A stretch of 35,202 bases of DNA from Bacteroidota bacterium (lineage in GTDB: Bacteria; Bacteroidota; Bacteroidia; UKL13-3). The translations under genes were made by a program, and so were the position numbers. The first letter of the stretch is position 1, and each line of letters starts with the position of its first letter. Under the pieces are notes generated by a model. That model did no database searches. It was not told the origin of the DNA and worked only from the letters and a program-made list of their open reading frames with translations. Shown here in pieces: positions 5,371 through 15,117 of this stretch. Location: assembly GCA_947453415.1 (NCBI GenBank), contig CANGGG010000030.1, forward strand, positions 1 to 35,202, written 5' to 3'.

Positions 5371-8307
5371 ATGAAAACAATTAGACAACTTAGTATGCTA
5401 TTTCTGTTACTTTTTGTAACACATATAGCCAAGGCACAATCATTTGACATGCCTTTAAATTTTGACAGCACTAATGTAACATACACATTAACAGACTTTG
5501 GAGGAAATACAAGTTCTGTGGTTGCAGATCCTGTAGTTTCTACCAACAAAGTTGCGAAAGTAATTAAATCAAATACAGCCGAAGTTTGGGCTGGAACCAC
5601 CATGGGTGGTGCAAGTGGTTTTGCTACTGCAATTGCTTTTAATTCGAGCAGAACTATAATTAGAATGCGTGTTTACTCACCTGACAGTGGAATTGCAGTA
5701 CGTTTGAAAGTTGAAGATCCTAATGACGGAACTAAAAGTGTAGAAACAGAAGCAAGAACTACTGCTTCAAACACTTGGCAAACTTTAACTTTTAATTTTA
5801 TCAATAATGCATCTGGTACAGCTTCAATTAATTACACTTATACTTATAAAAAGGCTTCCGTATTTTTTAACTTTGGTGTTAATGGTTCAACTGCTGGTAC
5901 TAAAACTTATTATTTTGATGATGTAGTTTTCCCAGCAGCTACTGGTCCGGTTTTATCACAAGTAACATTACCAATTTACTTCGATTCAACTAACGTAAAT
6001 TATACAACTACAGATTTTGGTGGAAATACAACTACTATAATTACAGACCCAGGCAACTCTTTAAATAAAGTAGCTCAAACAGTTAAATCAAATACAGCCG
6101 AATTATGGGCTGGTACAACTATGAGCACTTCATCGGGATTAGCAAATGCAATTCCTTTTTCATCAGGAAATGCTTACATTAGGGTAAAAGTTTATTCTCC
6201 AAATAGTGGAATACAAGTTCGTTTAAAAGCTGAAGATCCTAATGATCCAACAAAATCAGTAGAAACTGAAGCAACAACAACAACCGCAAATGCATGGGAA
6301 ACATTAACATTTAATTTTGCAAACCAAGCAACTGGTACAGCAGCAATTAACTATGGTTATACTTATAGAATGTTATCAATATTTTTTAATTTTGGTGTAA
6401 CAGGTGCTAATGCTGGAACAAAAACTTATTTGTGGGACAATGTAGAATTTGGAACGGGAACAGTTGCTCCACAATTAAACATGCCTGTAACTTTTGAAAG
6501 TACTACTTTAAATTATGGTTTAACTGATTTTGGAGGAAATACTAGTTCAATAGTAACAGATCCTTCAGTTTCATCAAACAAAGCATGTAAGGTTATAAAA
6601 TCAAGTACAGCTGAATTATGGGCTGGAACTACCATTGGAGCATCAACTGGATTTTCAACTGCAATACCGTTTACTTCTTCTGCAAAAACTATTAGTATGA
6701 GAGTTTACTCTCCAACAATTGGAACTCCAATCAGAATGAAAGTAGAAGACCCCAACGATGGTGGAAAAAGTGTAGAAACTGAAGCAACTACAACTGTTGC
6801 TAATGCATGGCAAACATTAGAATTTAATTTTGCTAACCAAGCAACTGGAACTGCTGCAATCAACTTAGCTTATACATATAAAAAACTTTCAGTATTCTTT
6901 AATTTTGGAACAACAGGCGCAATTGCTGGTGAAAAAACGTATTATTTTGATGATGTAACTTTTGGAACTATCACTCCTCCGGTTCCTTCTAAAGTAAATA
7001 TTAAATTTAGCGTAGATACCAAAAATATTACATTGAATGCAAATGATACCATCACTTTAAATGGTACATTTAATGGCTGGTGTGGAGCTTGTACTCCAAT
7101 GACTAAAACTCCAGGAACAAATATTTGGACTACAACTGTGGCACTTGATACCGCAACAGATTTTGAATTTAAATATGCTGTTGGTGCTTGGGTATCTTCA
7201 GAAAATTTAGCTTCAACTTTATCATGTACTAAAACTACGGGTAATTTTACCAATAGATTATTCAGAACGGCTAAAGTTAATGATTCAATTCCATTAGCTT
7301 GTTGGGAAAAATGTACTGCTTGTACTGGTACAGGTGGTTCATCAAAAACATACTTAACTTTTCAGGTTGATATGGCTAAAAACAAACCTGCAGCTGGCGA
7401 TACTGTTACTTTAAACGGAACATTTAACAATTGGTGTGGAGCTTGTAATCAAATGACCAATAAGCCAGGAACTGATATTTGGGTAACAAGTGTTTTATTA
7501 GATAAAGATTCAACTTATGATTTTAAATACACAGTTGGAAATTGGAAATCACAAGAATTATTAAAAGAAGGTATGACTTGTACAACTACTAAATCTGGTT
7601 TTACAAATAGAACAATTACTGTTTCAAAATTAAATGATACTTTACCTTTAGTATGCTGGGAAAGTTGTGTAAGTTGTTTAAATACAGCTCCAAAAGCTAA
7701 AGTTACTTTTAAAGTAAATATGAAAAATTATGTTGATGACAGTTTATCAATCAAAGGTGTTACATTAAATGGTAGTTTCAACGGATGGTGTGGCGAATGT
7801 ACCAAAATGACAGCTATTGGAAATAGCATTTATTCTGTTACATTAACTTTAGATACTGGCTCATATGATTACAAATTCAGCGTTGGAAATTGGTTAGATC
7901 AAGAACAATTTATAGCTACAGATCCTTGTACTAAAACAGTAGGTAATTTTACAAATCGTTACTTAAGTGTAAAAGATACTGCAGCAGTAATTGCAGGAAC
8001 ATACTGTTGGAATACTTGTACAAAATGTGAAGCAATTGGTTTTGCAGAACAAGCATTAAACAATGTTAAAATTTATCCAAATCCTACCACTGAAACATTA
8101 TTTATAGAAATGGGTCAATTCTTAGAAAGAGATTCAAAGGTTTTAGTATATAATATGTTAGGTGAGTTAATGATTACAAAAACATCGAATCAAAATAACG
8201 GAAATGGTACTGTTAATTTAGATACTCATTCGTTAAAACAAGGTATTTATTTGTTAAAAATAGAAGCGGACAATGCTGTAAAAACTATTAAGTTCCAAAT
8301 AAATTAG
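5371..8307 (+). CDS. Secreted multi-CBM protein with T9SS sorting domain
   Basis: The 978-residue protein has a signal peptide (1-22, ending KAQ). Three repeats of about 173 residues follow (DFGGN at about residues 41, 215 and 386), each with TAE-WAGTT, a RMRVYSP/RVKVYSP strand, EDPNDGTKSVETEA and an end strand TYYFDD. They look like beta-sandwich carbohydrate-binding modules. Next come three modules of about 119 residues starting VTLNGTFNGWCG, with KYAVG-W and CWEKC-C; they resemble starch-binding/E-set folds and carry paired cysteines. The C-terminus (KIYPNPTTETLFIEMG to the end) is a type A T9SS sorting domain. No catalytic motif is visible, so I infer a surface or released glucan-binding protein. 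It is convergent with the regulator gene and shares an upstream motif with the glucanase operon. Confidence 0.85.
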   Translation: MKTIRQLSMLFLLLFVTHIAKAQSFDMPLNFDSTNVTYTLTDFGGNTSSVVADPVVSTNKVAKVIKSNTAEVWAGTTMGGASGFATAIAFNSSRTIIRMRVYSPDSGIAVRLKVEDPNDGTKSVETEARTTASNTWQTLTFNFINNASGTASINYTYTYKKASVFFNFGVNGSTAGTKTYYFDDVVFPAATGPVLSQVTLPIYFDSTNVNYTTTDFGGNTTTIITDPGNSLNKVAQTVKSNTAELWAGTTMSTSSGLANAIPFSSGNAYIRVKVYSPNSGIQVRLKAEDPNDPTKSVETEATTTTANAWETLTFNFANQATGTAAINYGYTYRMLSIFFNFGVTGANAGTKTYLWDNVEFGTGTVAPQLNMPVTFESTTLNYGLTDFGGNTSSIVTDPSVSSNKACKVIKSSTAELWAGTTIGASTGFSTAIPFTSSAKTISMRVYSPTIGTPIRMKVEDPNDGGKSVETEATTTVANAWQTLEFNFANQATGTAAINLAYTYKKLSVFFNFGTTGAIAGEKTYYFDDVTFGTITPPVPSKVNIKFSVDTKNITLNANDTITLNGTFNGWCGACTPMTKTPGTNIWTTTVALDTATDFEFKYAVGAWVSSENLASTLSCTKTTGNFTNRLFRTAKVNDSIPLACWEKCTACTGTGGSSKTYLTFQVDMAKNKPAAGDTVTLNGTFNNWCGACNQMTNKPGTDIWVTSVLLDKDSTYDFKYTVGNWKSQELLKEGMTCTTTKSGFTNRTITVSKLNDTLPLVCWESCVSCLNTAPKAKVTFKVNMKNYVDDSLSIKGVTLNGSFNGWCGECTKMTAIGNSIYSVTLTLDTGSYDYKFSVGNWLDQEQFIATDPCTKTVGNFTNRYLSVKDTAAVIAGTYCWNTCTKCEAIGFAEQALNNVKIYPNPTTETLFIEMGQFLERDSKVLVYNMLGELMITKTSNQNNGNGTVNLDTHSLKQGIYLLKIEADNAVKTIKFQIN

Positions 8308-8334
8308 TTTTCAAGTTTTATATTTAGTAGTAAG

Positions 8335-8365
8335 AAAAAGGTCAGAGAAATCTGGCCTTTTTTTT
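8335..8365. terminator. Bidirectional terminator between convergent genes
   Basis: GGTCAGA pairs with TCTGGCC around a GAAA loop (one T-G wobble). The stem is extended by an A-run on the left and eight Ts on the right. Confidence 0.85.
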
Positions 8366-8375
8366 ATTTTGTCAA

Positions 8376-11261
8376 TTACAGTCTCAAAAGAAAATCTGTA
8401 AGATTGGTGGCATTTTCTAAGTCCATTTTTTTACGTAACCTGTATCTGCTAATTTCTACTCCACGGGCTGATATATTTAATATTGAAGCTATTTCCTTAG
8501 TTGATAAATTCATGCGTAAATAAGCACACATTTTTATATCGTTTGCACTTAAATTTGGAAATTTTTCTTTTAAACTTTTCGTAAAACTGGTATGAATATT
8601 ATTAAAATACAATTCAAATTTTTCCCAATCTTTATCAATTAAAGTATCTTTATCAATATTTTTTATAAGTTCACTTATTTCAGGTTTAATTTTAGAGTCA
8701 TTTGTAATATGTGAAATATGTTTCAGCTTTTCTTTTATTGACAATAATTTTTCGCTTTTTTGAACAATATGCATGGTTGAAGATGCCAATTCTTTTCCCT
8801 GGTGTTCCACTTCTAAAAGCAATTGTTGGTTTTTTAACTCAATTAATTCTTTTTCTTGTTTATCTTTTTCAGATCTTAAAATTTCAGTTTGTTGTTTAAA
8901 ATGACTGTCTTTTTCGGCAATAACCCTTGATGCTTTTTTACGAACTAACATTTGCGGATAAAAACCAATCAAAACCAAAATTAACATAGCAATTAACACA
9001 TAGCAAAATTTTGCAAATTTTGACCAGTACCAAGGTGCTTGAATGCAAAATTTTACAGTAGTTTCTTCACCTTCTAATCCCATGCATTTTGACTTTATGT
9101 GCAATGTGTAATTCCCATAAGACAATCGGCTAAACTCACGGGTAATGGCAGGTTTCCAAAGAGACCAATCTTTGTCCCAGCCTTCTAAATAGCTTGAAAA
9201 TACGAGGTCTTTATAAAAATAGGAATTGGGCGAACTGTAAGTAAATTCTATTGATTTGTCATCGATCTCAAGTTTTTCGTTACTAGAATTTACATACCTA
9301 AAATAAACAGAATCTGTTAATACTAATGAACTTATTCCAGTAATTAATACCGATGGTGCTTGTTGGACAAACTTTTTGATTTGATTCAAATTTATATTTA
9401 CAAAACCCGACTCAACTCCAATAAATAAATTCCCGTTTTCACATTCTTTTAAAAACTCAAAACCACCCACTAAATTTTGGTCTAATTTAGGTAAAATAAC
9501 CTTGTTAAAAGTATAGTCAACACCATTATAATTGGGTTTTAAAAATCCAATTTCATTGGAACTCACAAACCAAATATTTCCATTTTTTCCGTTAAAAATT
9601 CTCTTATAAACTTTTGAATTATCTAAATTTGAACTAAATGTTTTAAATAATTGAAACTTATCTGTTTCATCCTTATATTGATAAATGCCTTTGACAGTAC
9701 AAAAACTTAACCCTGGATCTGTATTAAACACATAATTTTCTGTTTCATTGGGTAAGCCATCTTTCACACCATAAAGTTTTACCAATTGAACATTCTGTAA
9801 ATCACCACTTAATTTAATTTTATAAATTCCTTTGTAAGGATGACCAACCCAAATATTTCCATTTTCGTCCTCTTCTAAAAACCTGCTCGATTCCTTAAAA
9901 CGACCAAGTTTTGTTACAAATGCCAATGAATTGTTTTCCCATTTAAAAAGACTCAAACCATTATAGGTTCCCATTAAATAATAACCAGCATGTTTTAATA
10001 GTGGAATTAATTTCCAGCAACCACGTGAATCTAGCATCTTTTTTGCTGCCAAACCATTTACTTCAAATAAACCTTCGTGGTGGCACATAAATAATTTTCC
10101 ATTTAGTACTTGAACCCACCAAACTTGCCCATCCGTATTGGTAACTAGCTGAAAAGCATCTGCTGAATTATTGCCTTTTTTTCGGGCATATAAACCATTA
10201 TTTGTACCAAAGTAATAGGTGTCTCCAAATTCAGTCATACTGTATCCAGTTCCTTTTAAAAGGCCATCTGGGAGCACGTAACCAAAAGGATAATTAAGTC
10301 TGACTAAGTCAATTCCATTGTCTAATCCAAGCCAAATATTATTATTTTTATCTTTGAATAACGACAAAACATTATTGTTTTGAAGGCCATCTTTTATACT
10401 TACATTATTAACTATTTTTCCATTTTGATCTAAAAAAAATATTCCTGACCTGTTGGTTGCTAAAATATAATAATTGCCATAAGAGCAAGCTTTATATATT
10501 CTACTTTGATTTAGGATATTGTTATCAATTTCAGACTTTTGTATGATATTATTTTTTATAAAATAAATGCCATTTTTATAAGTTGTTATTAATAAATCTT
10601 TTTTACCGAATGGCAAAATAGCAGAAATATCCAATTTGCTTTCTTTTAAAATTTGAATAAAATTATTTTCTTTTATTTCGTATATACTACCTAAAACATC
10701 AGTTAGCAAAATACGTTCACCCACTTTATATAAGTTCTCTAAAAAATTTTCAGATGGTTTTATTACATCAATGTTTTTACCGTCATATACAAAAATTTGT
10801 TTACTGGTTTGAAAATAAATTTTATTATTTAATTCTTCTATTCCCCAAACATCTTCAAATCCTTTAAACCCAATGGGCAAAAGGTTTGTAAGAGACACAA
10901 ATTTAAGGTTTCCATTTTTTTCAAAATAATAATAACCTAATTCATTTTGTCCTCCAGCGAACACTTTTTTGGTTTTATTATCATAAAAAATAGATCTTAA
11001 TATGGTGTTTTGTGGAAGAGAATATTTACTGAAAAGATTACCATTAAAAAGCAATAATCCATCATTATTAGCAAAAAAGATTAATCCATTATCAGCTTCG
11101 CAAACATCCCAAGTTTGAGTACCTCCATTATAGATAGATTTTGGATAGTTCTTTATCATTGGAGTAGAAGTCATGTTTTGCGCATTTATTTTTAATAAAA
11201 GCAAAAAGACATATGATATAACTAAACTAATTTTTAAAATATTTTTGTAATTTTTATCCAT
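8376..11261 (-). CDS. SusR-like transmembrane regulator (beta-propeller, Y_Y_Y, LuxR HTH)
   Basis: The 961-residue protein starts with a signal-like hydrophobic segment (residues 8-27). A long periplasmic region follows with repeated propeller motifs such as NNNIWLGLDNGI, YFGTNNGLY and GNIWVGHPYKGIYKI. A triple-tyrosine (Y_Y_Y) domain follows, with YLEGWDKDW and LSYGNYTLHIKSK. One transmembrane helix (FCYVLIAMLILVLIGFY) leads to a coiled coil, and the C-terminus is a LuxR/GerE-type helix-turn-helix (NLSTKEIASILNISARGVEISRYRLRKKM, split here: TKEIASILNIS then RGVEISRYRLRKKM). There is no histidine kinase or receiver domain, so it is a one-component sensor like SusR of Bacteroides. It is divergent from the glucanase operon and convergent with the CBM protein gene, both of which it probably controls in response to beta-glucan oligosaccharides. 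Confidence 0.9.
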   Translation of the reverse strand: MDKNYKNILKISLVISYVFLLLLKINAQNMTSTPMIKNYPKSIYNGGTQTWDVCEADNGLIFFANNDGLLLFNGNLFSKYSLPQNTILRSIFYDNKTKKVFAGGQNELGYYYFEKNGNLKFVSLTNLLPIGFKGFEDVWGIEELNNKIYFQTSKQIFVYDGKNIDVIKPSENFLENLYKVGERILLTDVLGSIYEIKENNFIQILKESKLDISAILPFGKKDLLITTYKNGIYFIKNNIIQKSEIDNNILNQSRIYKACSYGNYYILATNRSGIFFLDQNGKIVNNVSIKDGLQNNNVLSLFKDKNNNIWLGLDNGIDLVRLNYPFGYVLPDGLLKGTGYSMTEFGDTYYFGTNNGLYARKKGNNSADAFQLVTNTDGQVWWVQVLNGKLFMCHHEGLFEVNGLAAKKMLDSRGCWKLIPLLKHAGYYLMGTYNGLSLFKWENNSLAFVTKLGRFKESSRFLEEDENGNIWVGHPYKGIYKIKLSGDLQNVQLVKLYGVKDGLPNETENYVFNTDPGLSFCTVKGIYQYKDETDKFQLFKTFSSNLDNSKVYKRIFNGKNGNIWFVSSNEIGFLKPNYNGVDYTFNKVILPKLDQNLVGGFEFLKECENGNLFIGVESGFVNINLNQIKKFVQQAPSVLITGISSLVLTDSVYFRYVNSSNEKLEIDDKSIEFTYSSPNSYFYKDLVFSSYLEGWDKDWSLWKPAITREFSRLSYGNYTLHIKSKCMGLEGEETTVKFCIQAPWYWSKFAKFCYVLIAMLILVLIGFYPQMLVRKKASRVIAEKDSHFKQQTEILRSEKDKQEKELIELKNQQLLLEVEHQGKELASSTMHIVQKSEKLLSIKEKLKHISHITNDSKIKPEISELIKNIDKDTLIDKDWEKFELYFNNIHTSFTKSLKEKFPNLSANDIKMCAYLRMNLSTKEIASILNISARGVEISRYRLRKKMDLENATNLTDFLLRL

Positions 11262-11271
11262 TCTGTACTTT

Positions 11272-11279
11272 CAAATATA
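11272..11279 (-). promoter_or_regulatory. Candidate regulator -7 box
   Basis: On the minus strand 11279-11272 is TATATTTG, an exact consensus match. It lies so close to the ATG at 11261 that the leader would be only a few bases, or translation starts at a later codon. Confidence 0.3.
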
Positions 11280-11343
11280 ATAAAATATAATAAAATAAAA
11301 ATTAAGTTAAATAGTTTTACATAAGTTATTTATAAATTTTTGT

Positions 11344-11365
11344 TGTAGCTGTGTTGTAGTAATAA
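11344..11365 (+). promoter_or_regulatory. Candidate operator, degenerate copy
   Basis: TGTAG-N4-GTTGTAGTAATAA resembles the two better sites at 5240-5265 and 11384-11409, but with a shorter spacer. It could add to regulator binding or be a chance match. Confidence 0.3.
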
Positions 11366-11383
11366 TAGCAAATTAAATCTTAT

Positions 11384-11409
11384 TGTAGTATGTGAGTTGG
11401 GGCAAATAA
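11384..11409 (+). promoter_or_regulatory. Candidate operator, copy 2
   Basis: TGTAGTA-N5-GTTGGGGCAAATAA matches 5240-5265 at 19 of 26 positions. It ends two bases before the putative -33 TTG of the operon promoter, the place where a class II activator would sit. Confidence 0.5.
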
Positions 11410-11411
11410 TA

Positions 11412-11441
11412 TTGGTATTTTAAACTTAGTACTTACTTTCG
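11412..11441 (+). promoter_or_regulatory. Candidate operon promoter
   Basis: TTG (11412-11414) and TACTTTCG (11434-11441) are 19 bases apart, fitting the Bacteroidota -33/-7 layout. TACTTTCG also occurs upstream of purH on the minus strand. The transcript would start near 11448, giving a leader of about 12 bases. Confidence 0.45.
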
Positions 11442-11459
11442 TTTTACAATAAAACAGAT

Positions 11460-13385
11460 TTGAAAAAATATTACTTATTCAACCGATTTTTTTGCTTGTT
11501 AATTCTTACGTTTTTTGTATTTAATTATTCCAAACTAAATGCTCAAGATGTTGATTCAGGCTTTGTTAAAAGACCAATTTCTACTGGTCCTTTGGGATTA
11601 ATTCCACTAAAAAAAATTAGTGTTAATGGATATTATCGTTTTTTTGGAATTAACCGTGACTTAGAAAACTCTTTTGTAGTAATTCCAGGGAATCAATTTG
11701 CAAATGCACCAAATTTTGTGCTTGGTGCTGGTGATGTATACCGAGATCCACCTTTAATGTTGATTAATATTTCTGCACATCCAACTTCTAAAACTTTTAT
11801 AGGAATGGATTATGCCTTATACCATAATTTTACTGGAAATATTGGTAATAGTCCAATCAATTTAAACTTAGGTATTAATTTAACTGGAAGTATTCAAACA
11901 GATATTGGGAAATTTACAGCTCACATGGGTGGTATTAATTGGACTGACATGAGCGGAATGCTTTTTAGTAGTTTTATTGGTTACCAACGTTATAGTATTT
12001 TTGAACGTTATCCTTGGGAAAATAATTCTGTGTCATACGATAGGGCCTCTAACTATTTTGAATATGGAAATATTAGCAGAGACATGCGCTTTGGAATGCA
12101 AGCTTTTAAAGGAATGATGATTGATGGAAATGAACTTCCGGGTAACATGTCGTTCCGATTATTATATGGTGTTACCCCAGTTCAATCTATAATTGGCAGT
12201 AAAATTCCATCCTATACTTTTGGATTAAGATTTAAGAAAAAAATAAACAATCAAACCATTGGGTTTAATATGATGAATTATACTTCATTCTTAGATTCAT
12301 TGGCAACTGAAGAAGCGGGAATTCAATTACAAACTTTTTCATATGATTTGGTATGGAATGGATTCGATTTGTCAGCAGAAATGGGAAGGGGCCAACTTTA
12401 TTCAAATACTCAAAAAGAAGGTTGGGGCGAAGCAATAAGAGTAAAAATTAAAACACCTGCTAAAATTACAAAAATTCCTTTTGATGTTGAAGGATTTTAT
12501 ATGAGTCCGCAATTTGTAAATTATTACGGAAATTTTTTAAGTTCAAATACAGCTTTTTTAAGTACATCATCTGTTAATCAAACTGGTAATTCGGCTGGTG
12601 GAAGCGGAGGTATTAGTAATTTTGCGGGATCAATAACAGACGTTGGTCAAATTAGTAATAACCGCAAGGGTTTTAGTTTTAATTTTTGGTTAGATATAAC
12701 AAAATCAACCAAATTAAACATTGGAAATATGGTTTCTAGTGAAATAAAATCAATGGGACGTACTTTGGCTTTTGGCCATAAAATAAATGCTTTGCCTTTT
12801 TCTCGTTTTGTACCTTTTGTGAATAATGTAGGTGCATACAGCAATTGGACATCATACTTTCGTGGTTTTTCTCAAACAATGGAAATTACAGATACAAATT
12901 CTTTAGGAATGCCCAAAACATTGACCAATTTTAACATGTTGCAAGTGCAATTAAAACAAAAAGTAAACTTTCCTTGGATGCCTTTTTATTTACTTTATGT
13001 TGGTTCATTTGGTTCAGCACAAAATGATTTTAACATCATTCCAACCTTTAGCAACAATGCTTATTTACGAACTTTTTACCATGAATTTGATGCTGTTTTT
13101 ATGTTCAACAAAGAAGTAAGTATAATTACATCGTTTGGTAAAGAATACATTACAGGTAATAGCCAATTAAACAAAGGTGATAATGTAGATGGAAAACTTG
13201 GAAGCACTTTAAATAATGCAATTAACCAAGAATCTAATTTGTTTGGATTGGGTTTGGATTTAGCCATTGCTAAAAATACAAATTTATATTTTAGAAGACG
13301 TTGGTTTAGCCAAGAAGACAAAAGTTTTGTAAAAGACAATATTAAAGGAACAGAAACAACCATTGAACTTAAACTATATTTTTAA
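11460..13385 (+). CDS. Outer-membrane beta-barrel protein, first gene of the glucanase operon
   Basis: The 641-residue protein has a signal peptide (about 1-28, ending LNAQ), many alternating aromatic strands and a C-terminal phenylalanine (ELKLYF), as in outer-membrane barrels. I see no TonB box, plug domain or SusC signature, and the length is short for a TonB-dependent receptor (usually 800 or more). I do not recognise the family. The start codon is TTG at 11460. It is the only start that gives an intact signal peptide (KKYYLFNRFF follows), and no in-frame ATG lies close upstream. The stop is one base before the next gene's ATG. As the first gene of the operon and partner of a second barrel, it may be a porin for oligoglucans; this is an inference. 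Confidence 0.8.
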   Translation: MKKYYLFNRFFCLLILTFFVFNYSKLNAQDVDSGFVKRPISTGPLGLIPLKKISVNGYYRFFGINRDLENSFVVIPGNQFANAPNFVLGAGDVYRDPPLMLINISAHPTSKTFIGMDYALYHNFTGNIGNSPINLNLGINLTGSIQTDIGKFTAHMGGINWTDMSGMLFSSFIGYQRYSIFERYPWENNSVSYDRASNYFEYGNISRDMRFGMQAFKGMMIDGNELPGNMSFRLLYGVTPVQSIIGSKIPSYTFGLRFKKKINNQTIGFNMMNYTSFLDSLATEEAGIQLQTFSYDLVWNGFDLSAEMGRGQLYSNTQKEGWGEAIRVKIKTPAKITKIPFDVEGFYMSPQFVNYYGNFLSSNTAFLSTSSVNQTGNSAGGSGGISNFAGSITDVGQISNNRKGFSFNFWLDITKSTKLNIGNMVSSEIKSMGRTLAFGHKINALPFSRFVPFVNNVGAYSNWTSYFRGFSQTMEITDTNSLGMPKTLTNFNMLQVQLKQKVNFPWMPFYLLYVGSFGSAQNDFNIIPTFSNNAYLRTFYHEFDAVFMFNKEVSIITSFGKEYITGNSQLNKGDNVDGKLGSTLNNAINQESNLFGLGLDLAIAKNTNLYFRRRWFSQEDKSFVKDNIKGTETTIELKLYF

Positions 13386-13386
13386 C

Positions 13387-15108
13387 ATGAAGCATATATA
13401 TACGTACTTATTATTATGTCTTGGTTTGTTGCCTTTGGCAATACAAGCGCAAGAAAAAAAGATTGATTTTTTTGGTTCGGGGAGGTTTACTTTTAACAAC
13501 AGTAGTTTGAGTGGTAACCTTATTAATAAAGATACTACCACAGCCAGAAAACAAATGACTGGTGCAACTTTATTTGATTTTGGATTACATATTCGTCCTT
13601 CAGAAAATACTGAAATAAAAGTTACCACTCGTGTGCAAAATGACATGACAGGTTTTTGGGGTGGTGGAATTATTTTCAATTTACGTGAATTATATTTACG
13701 AGGCTTAATGTTTAACAAAATAAAATACCAAGTTGGCGACTTAAATACTCGAATGACAGCTTATACTTTATTCAACAATCAAGGTGAACTCAGCCAGAAT
13801 AATCCTGCTGCTTTTAATACTTTCACGGAAGTAATTGCTTATGATAAATTTTATGGTCAAAATTCATGGCGTCAACAAGGAGCAACTGCAGATATTGGTT
13901 TTGATTTCAATAAATATGTGAACTATATTCATGTAACAGGATTAATTACTAAAAATAAACAAACAGACTATTTCAGTTCTCCCGATAGACTTTTTGCTGG
14001 TAGCACCATTCAAGCAAAAATGTTTAACCAATTAAGCATAGCTTATAATTATACCAATGCTTTTGACGTGCAAAAAACTGCCATGTTTTCTAATGCTTTA
14101 TTCAGCAATACTGTGAACAGTTTTGAAGTAAAAGAAGATTTAAAAGTAAAAGATTTAAAAGTAGTATTGGGTGGAGAATTTGGTAAATCGAATGTGACAT
14201 TTGAAAACACTACAAACGCACCTTCAATAAACGATGGAATGTTTATGGATGGAGGAATTACCATTGATAACAAAAAGAAAAATTGGAATATTGGTATTGA
14301 TTTACGCAGCGTAGAAACTAATTTTAGAAGTATAGGCGCTCAAAGCAGAAGAGTGGATTTTAATGCAGTGGCAAGCGAATATCCCTATTATACCAATCGT
14401 GAGTCGGCAAGACCAGCAAATATGCTTTCAATATTAACAGATGGAAATTATTACAATATGTTTTTAAGTCCAACTTTAAAAGATTACAACCCTGCATATG
14501 AAAACATGTTGCCTTATGGAAAAGCAACTCCAAACCGCCAAGGCGGTGATGTTAAATTAGCATGGAATCATAACAATAAAAATCTTTTGAAAATAAGCGG
14601 AAATGCATCCATGTACAATGAAATTACAGGGCAAGGAACTACTGCAATTAGAGACTTTACAAATTTTGAAATATTGACCGATTTAGGCGTAAATGAATTA
14701 TATAAAGGTAAAAAGAAAATGCATGTTGGATTGTTGGTAAAACAACAAAATACTTCAAGAAAAGGAACTGAGGGAATTGACAAAATTGATTTTATAAGTA
14801 CGCAAATAAAAGTAGGTGTGGAGTATGAAATTATTCCAAATTTAGAAATTCAATTAGCAGGAATTTTATTAAATGCGAAGGGAAATGAGTTTTTAGCGCA
14901 ACGCAATTCATTCAATGAAATTATTTTTTATAAATCATATAACGCAGATTTACAAGAAACCATTTTGTTGGGAGGAATTAACTATCAATTCAGTAAATAT
15001 AACTGCTTAAAAATTCAGTATCAACAAGCTGATTGGAATAATAAATTATTGACAGAAAACCAATATGCTATTAATAGGTTAGCCATTATTTATAATTTAT
15101 TTTTTTAA
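13387..15108 (+). CDS. Second outer-membrane beta-barrel protein
   Basis: The protein has 573 residues from ATG 13387. A longer frame from 13363 overlaps the previous gene and puts eight extra residues before a clean signal peptide (MKHIYTYLLLCLGLLPLAIQAQ), so I reject it. The mature part starts KKIDFFGSGRFTF, consists of amphipathic strands with many Asn/Tyr/Phe, and ends AIIYNLFF with a C-terminal Phe. There is no plug or TonB box. Its layout (barrel strands interrupted by long polar loops) resembles uncharacterised Bacteroidota porin-like proteins, but I cannot name a family. It follows the first barrel gene by one base and precedes a lipoprotein gene by nine, so the three are almost surely translated together. 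Confidence 0.8.
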   Translation: MKHIYTYLLLCLGLLPLAIQAQEKKIDFFGSGRFTFNNSSLSGNLINKDTTTARKQMTGATLFDFGLHIRPSENTEIKVTTRVQNDMTGFWGGGIIFNLRELYLRGLMFNKIKYQVGDLNTRMTAYTLFNNQGELSQNNPAAFNTFTEVIAYDKFYGQNSWRQQGATADIGFDFNKYVNYIHVTGLITKNKQTDYFSSPDRLFAGSTIQAKMFNQLSIAYNYTNAFDVQKTAMFSNALFSNTVNSFEVKEDLKVKDLKVVLGGEFGKSNVTFENTTNAPSINDGMFMDGGITIDNKKKNWNIGIDLRSVETNFRSIGAQSRRVDFNAVASEYPYYTNRESARPANMLSILTDGNYYNMFLSPTLKDYNPAYENMLPYGKATPNRQGGDVKLAWNHNNKNLLKISGNASMYNEITGQGTTAIRDFTNFEILTDLGVNELYKGKKKMHVGLLVKQQNTSRKGTEGIDKIDFISTQIKVGVEYEIIPNLEIQLAGILLNAKGNEFLAQRNSFNEIIFYKSYNADLQETILLGGINYQFSKYNCLKIQYQQADWNNKLLTENQYAINRLAIIYNLFF

Positions 15109-15117
15109 AAAACTAAC

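Noticed and set aside
5268-5603. Minus-strand frame of 111 codons at the start of the 978-residue protein gene
   Set aside because: It overlaps the signal-peptide end of a clearly real gene and shows no recognisable domain.
13363-13386. Upstream start for the second barrel gene
   Set aside because: It would overlap the first barrel gene and put eight residues before a clean signal peptide. ATG 13387 is better.
11460-15108. A SusC/SusD pair
   Set aside because: The barrels are too short, have no plug or TonB box, and no following gene has SusD helical (TPR) features.
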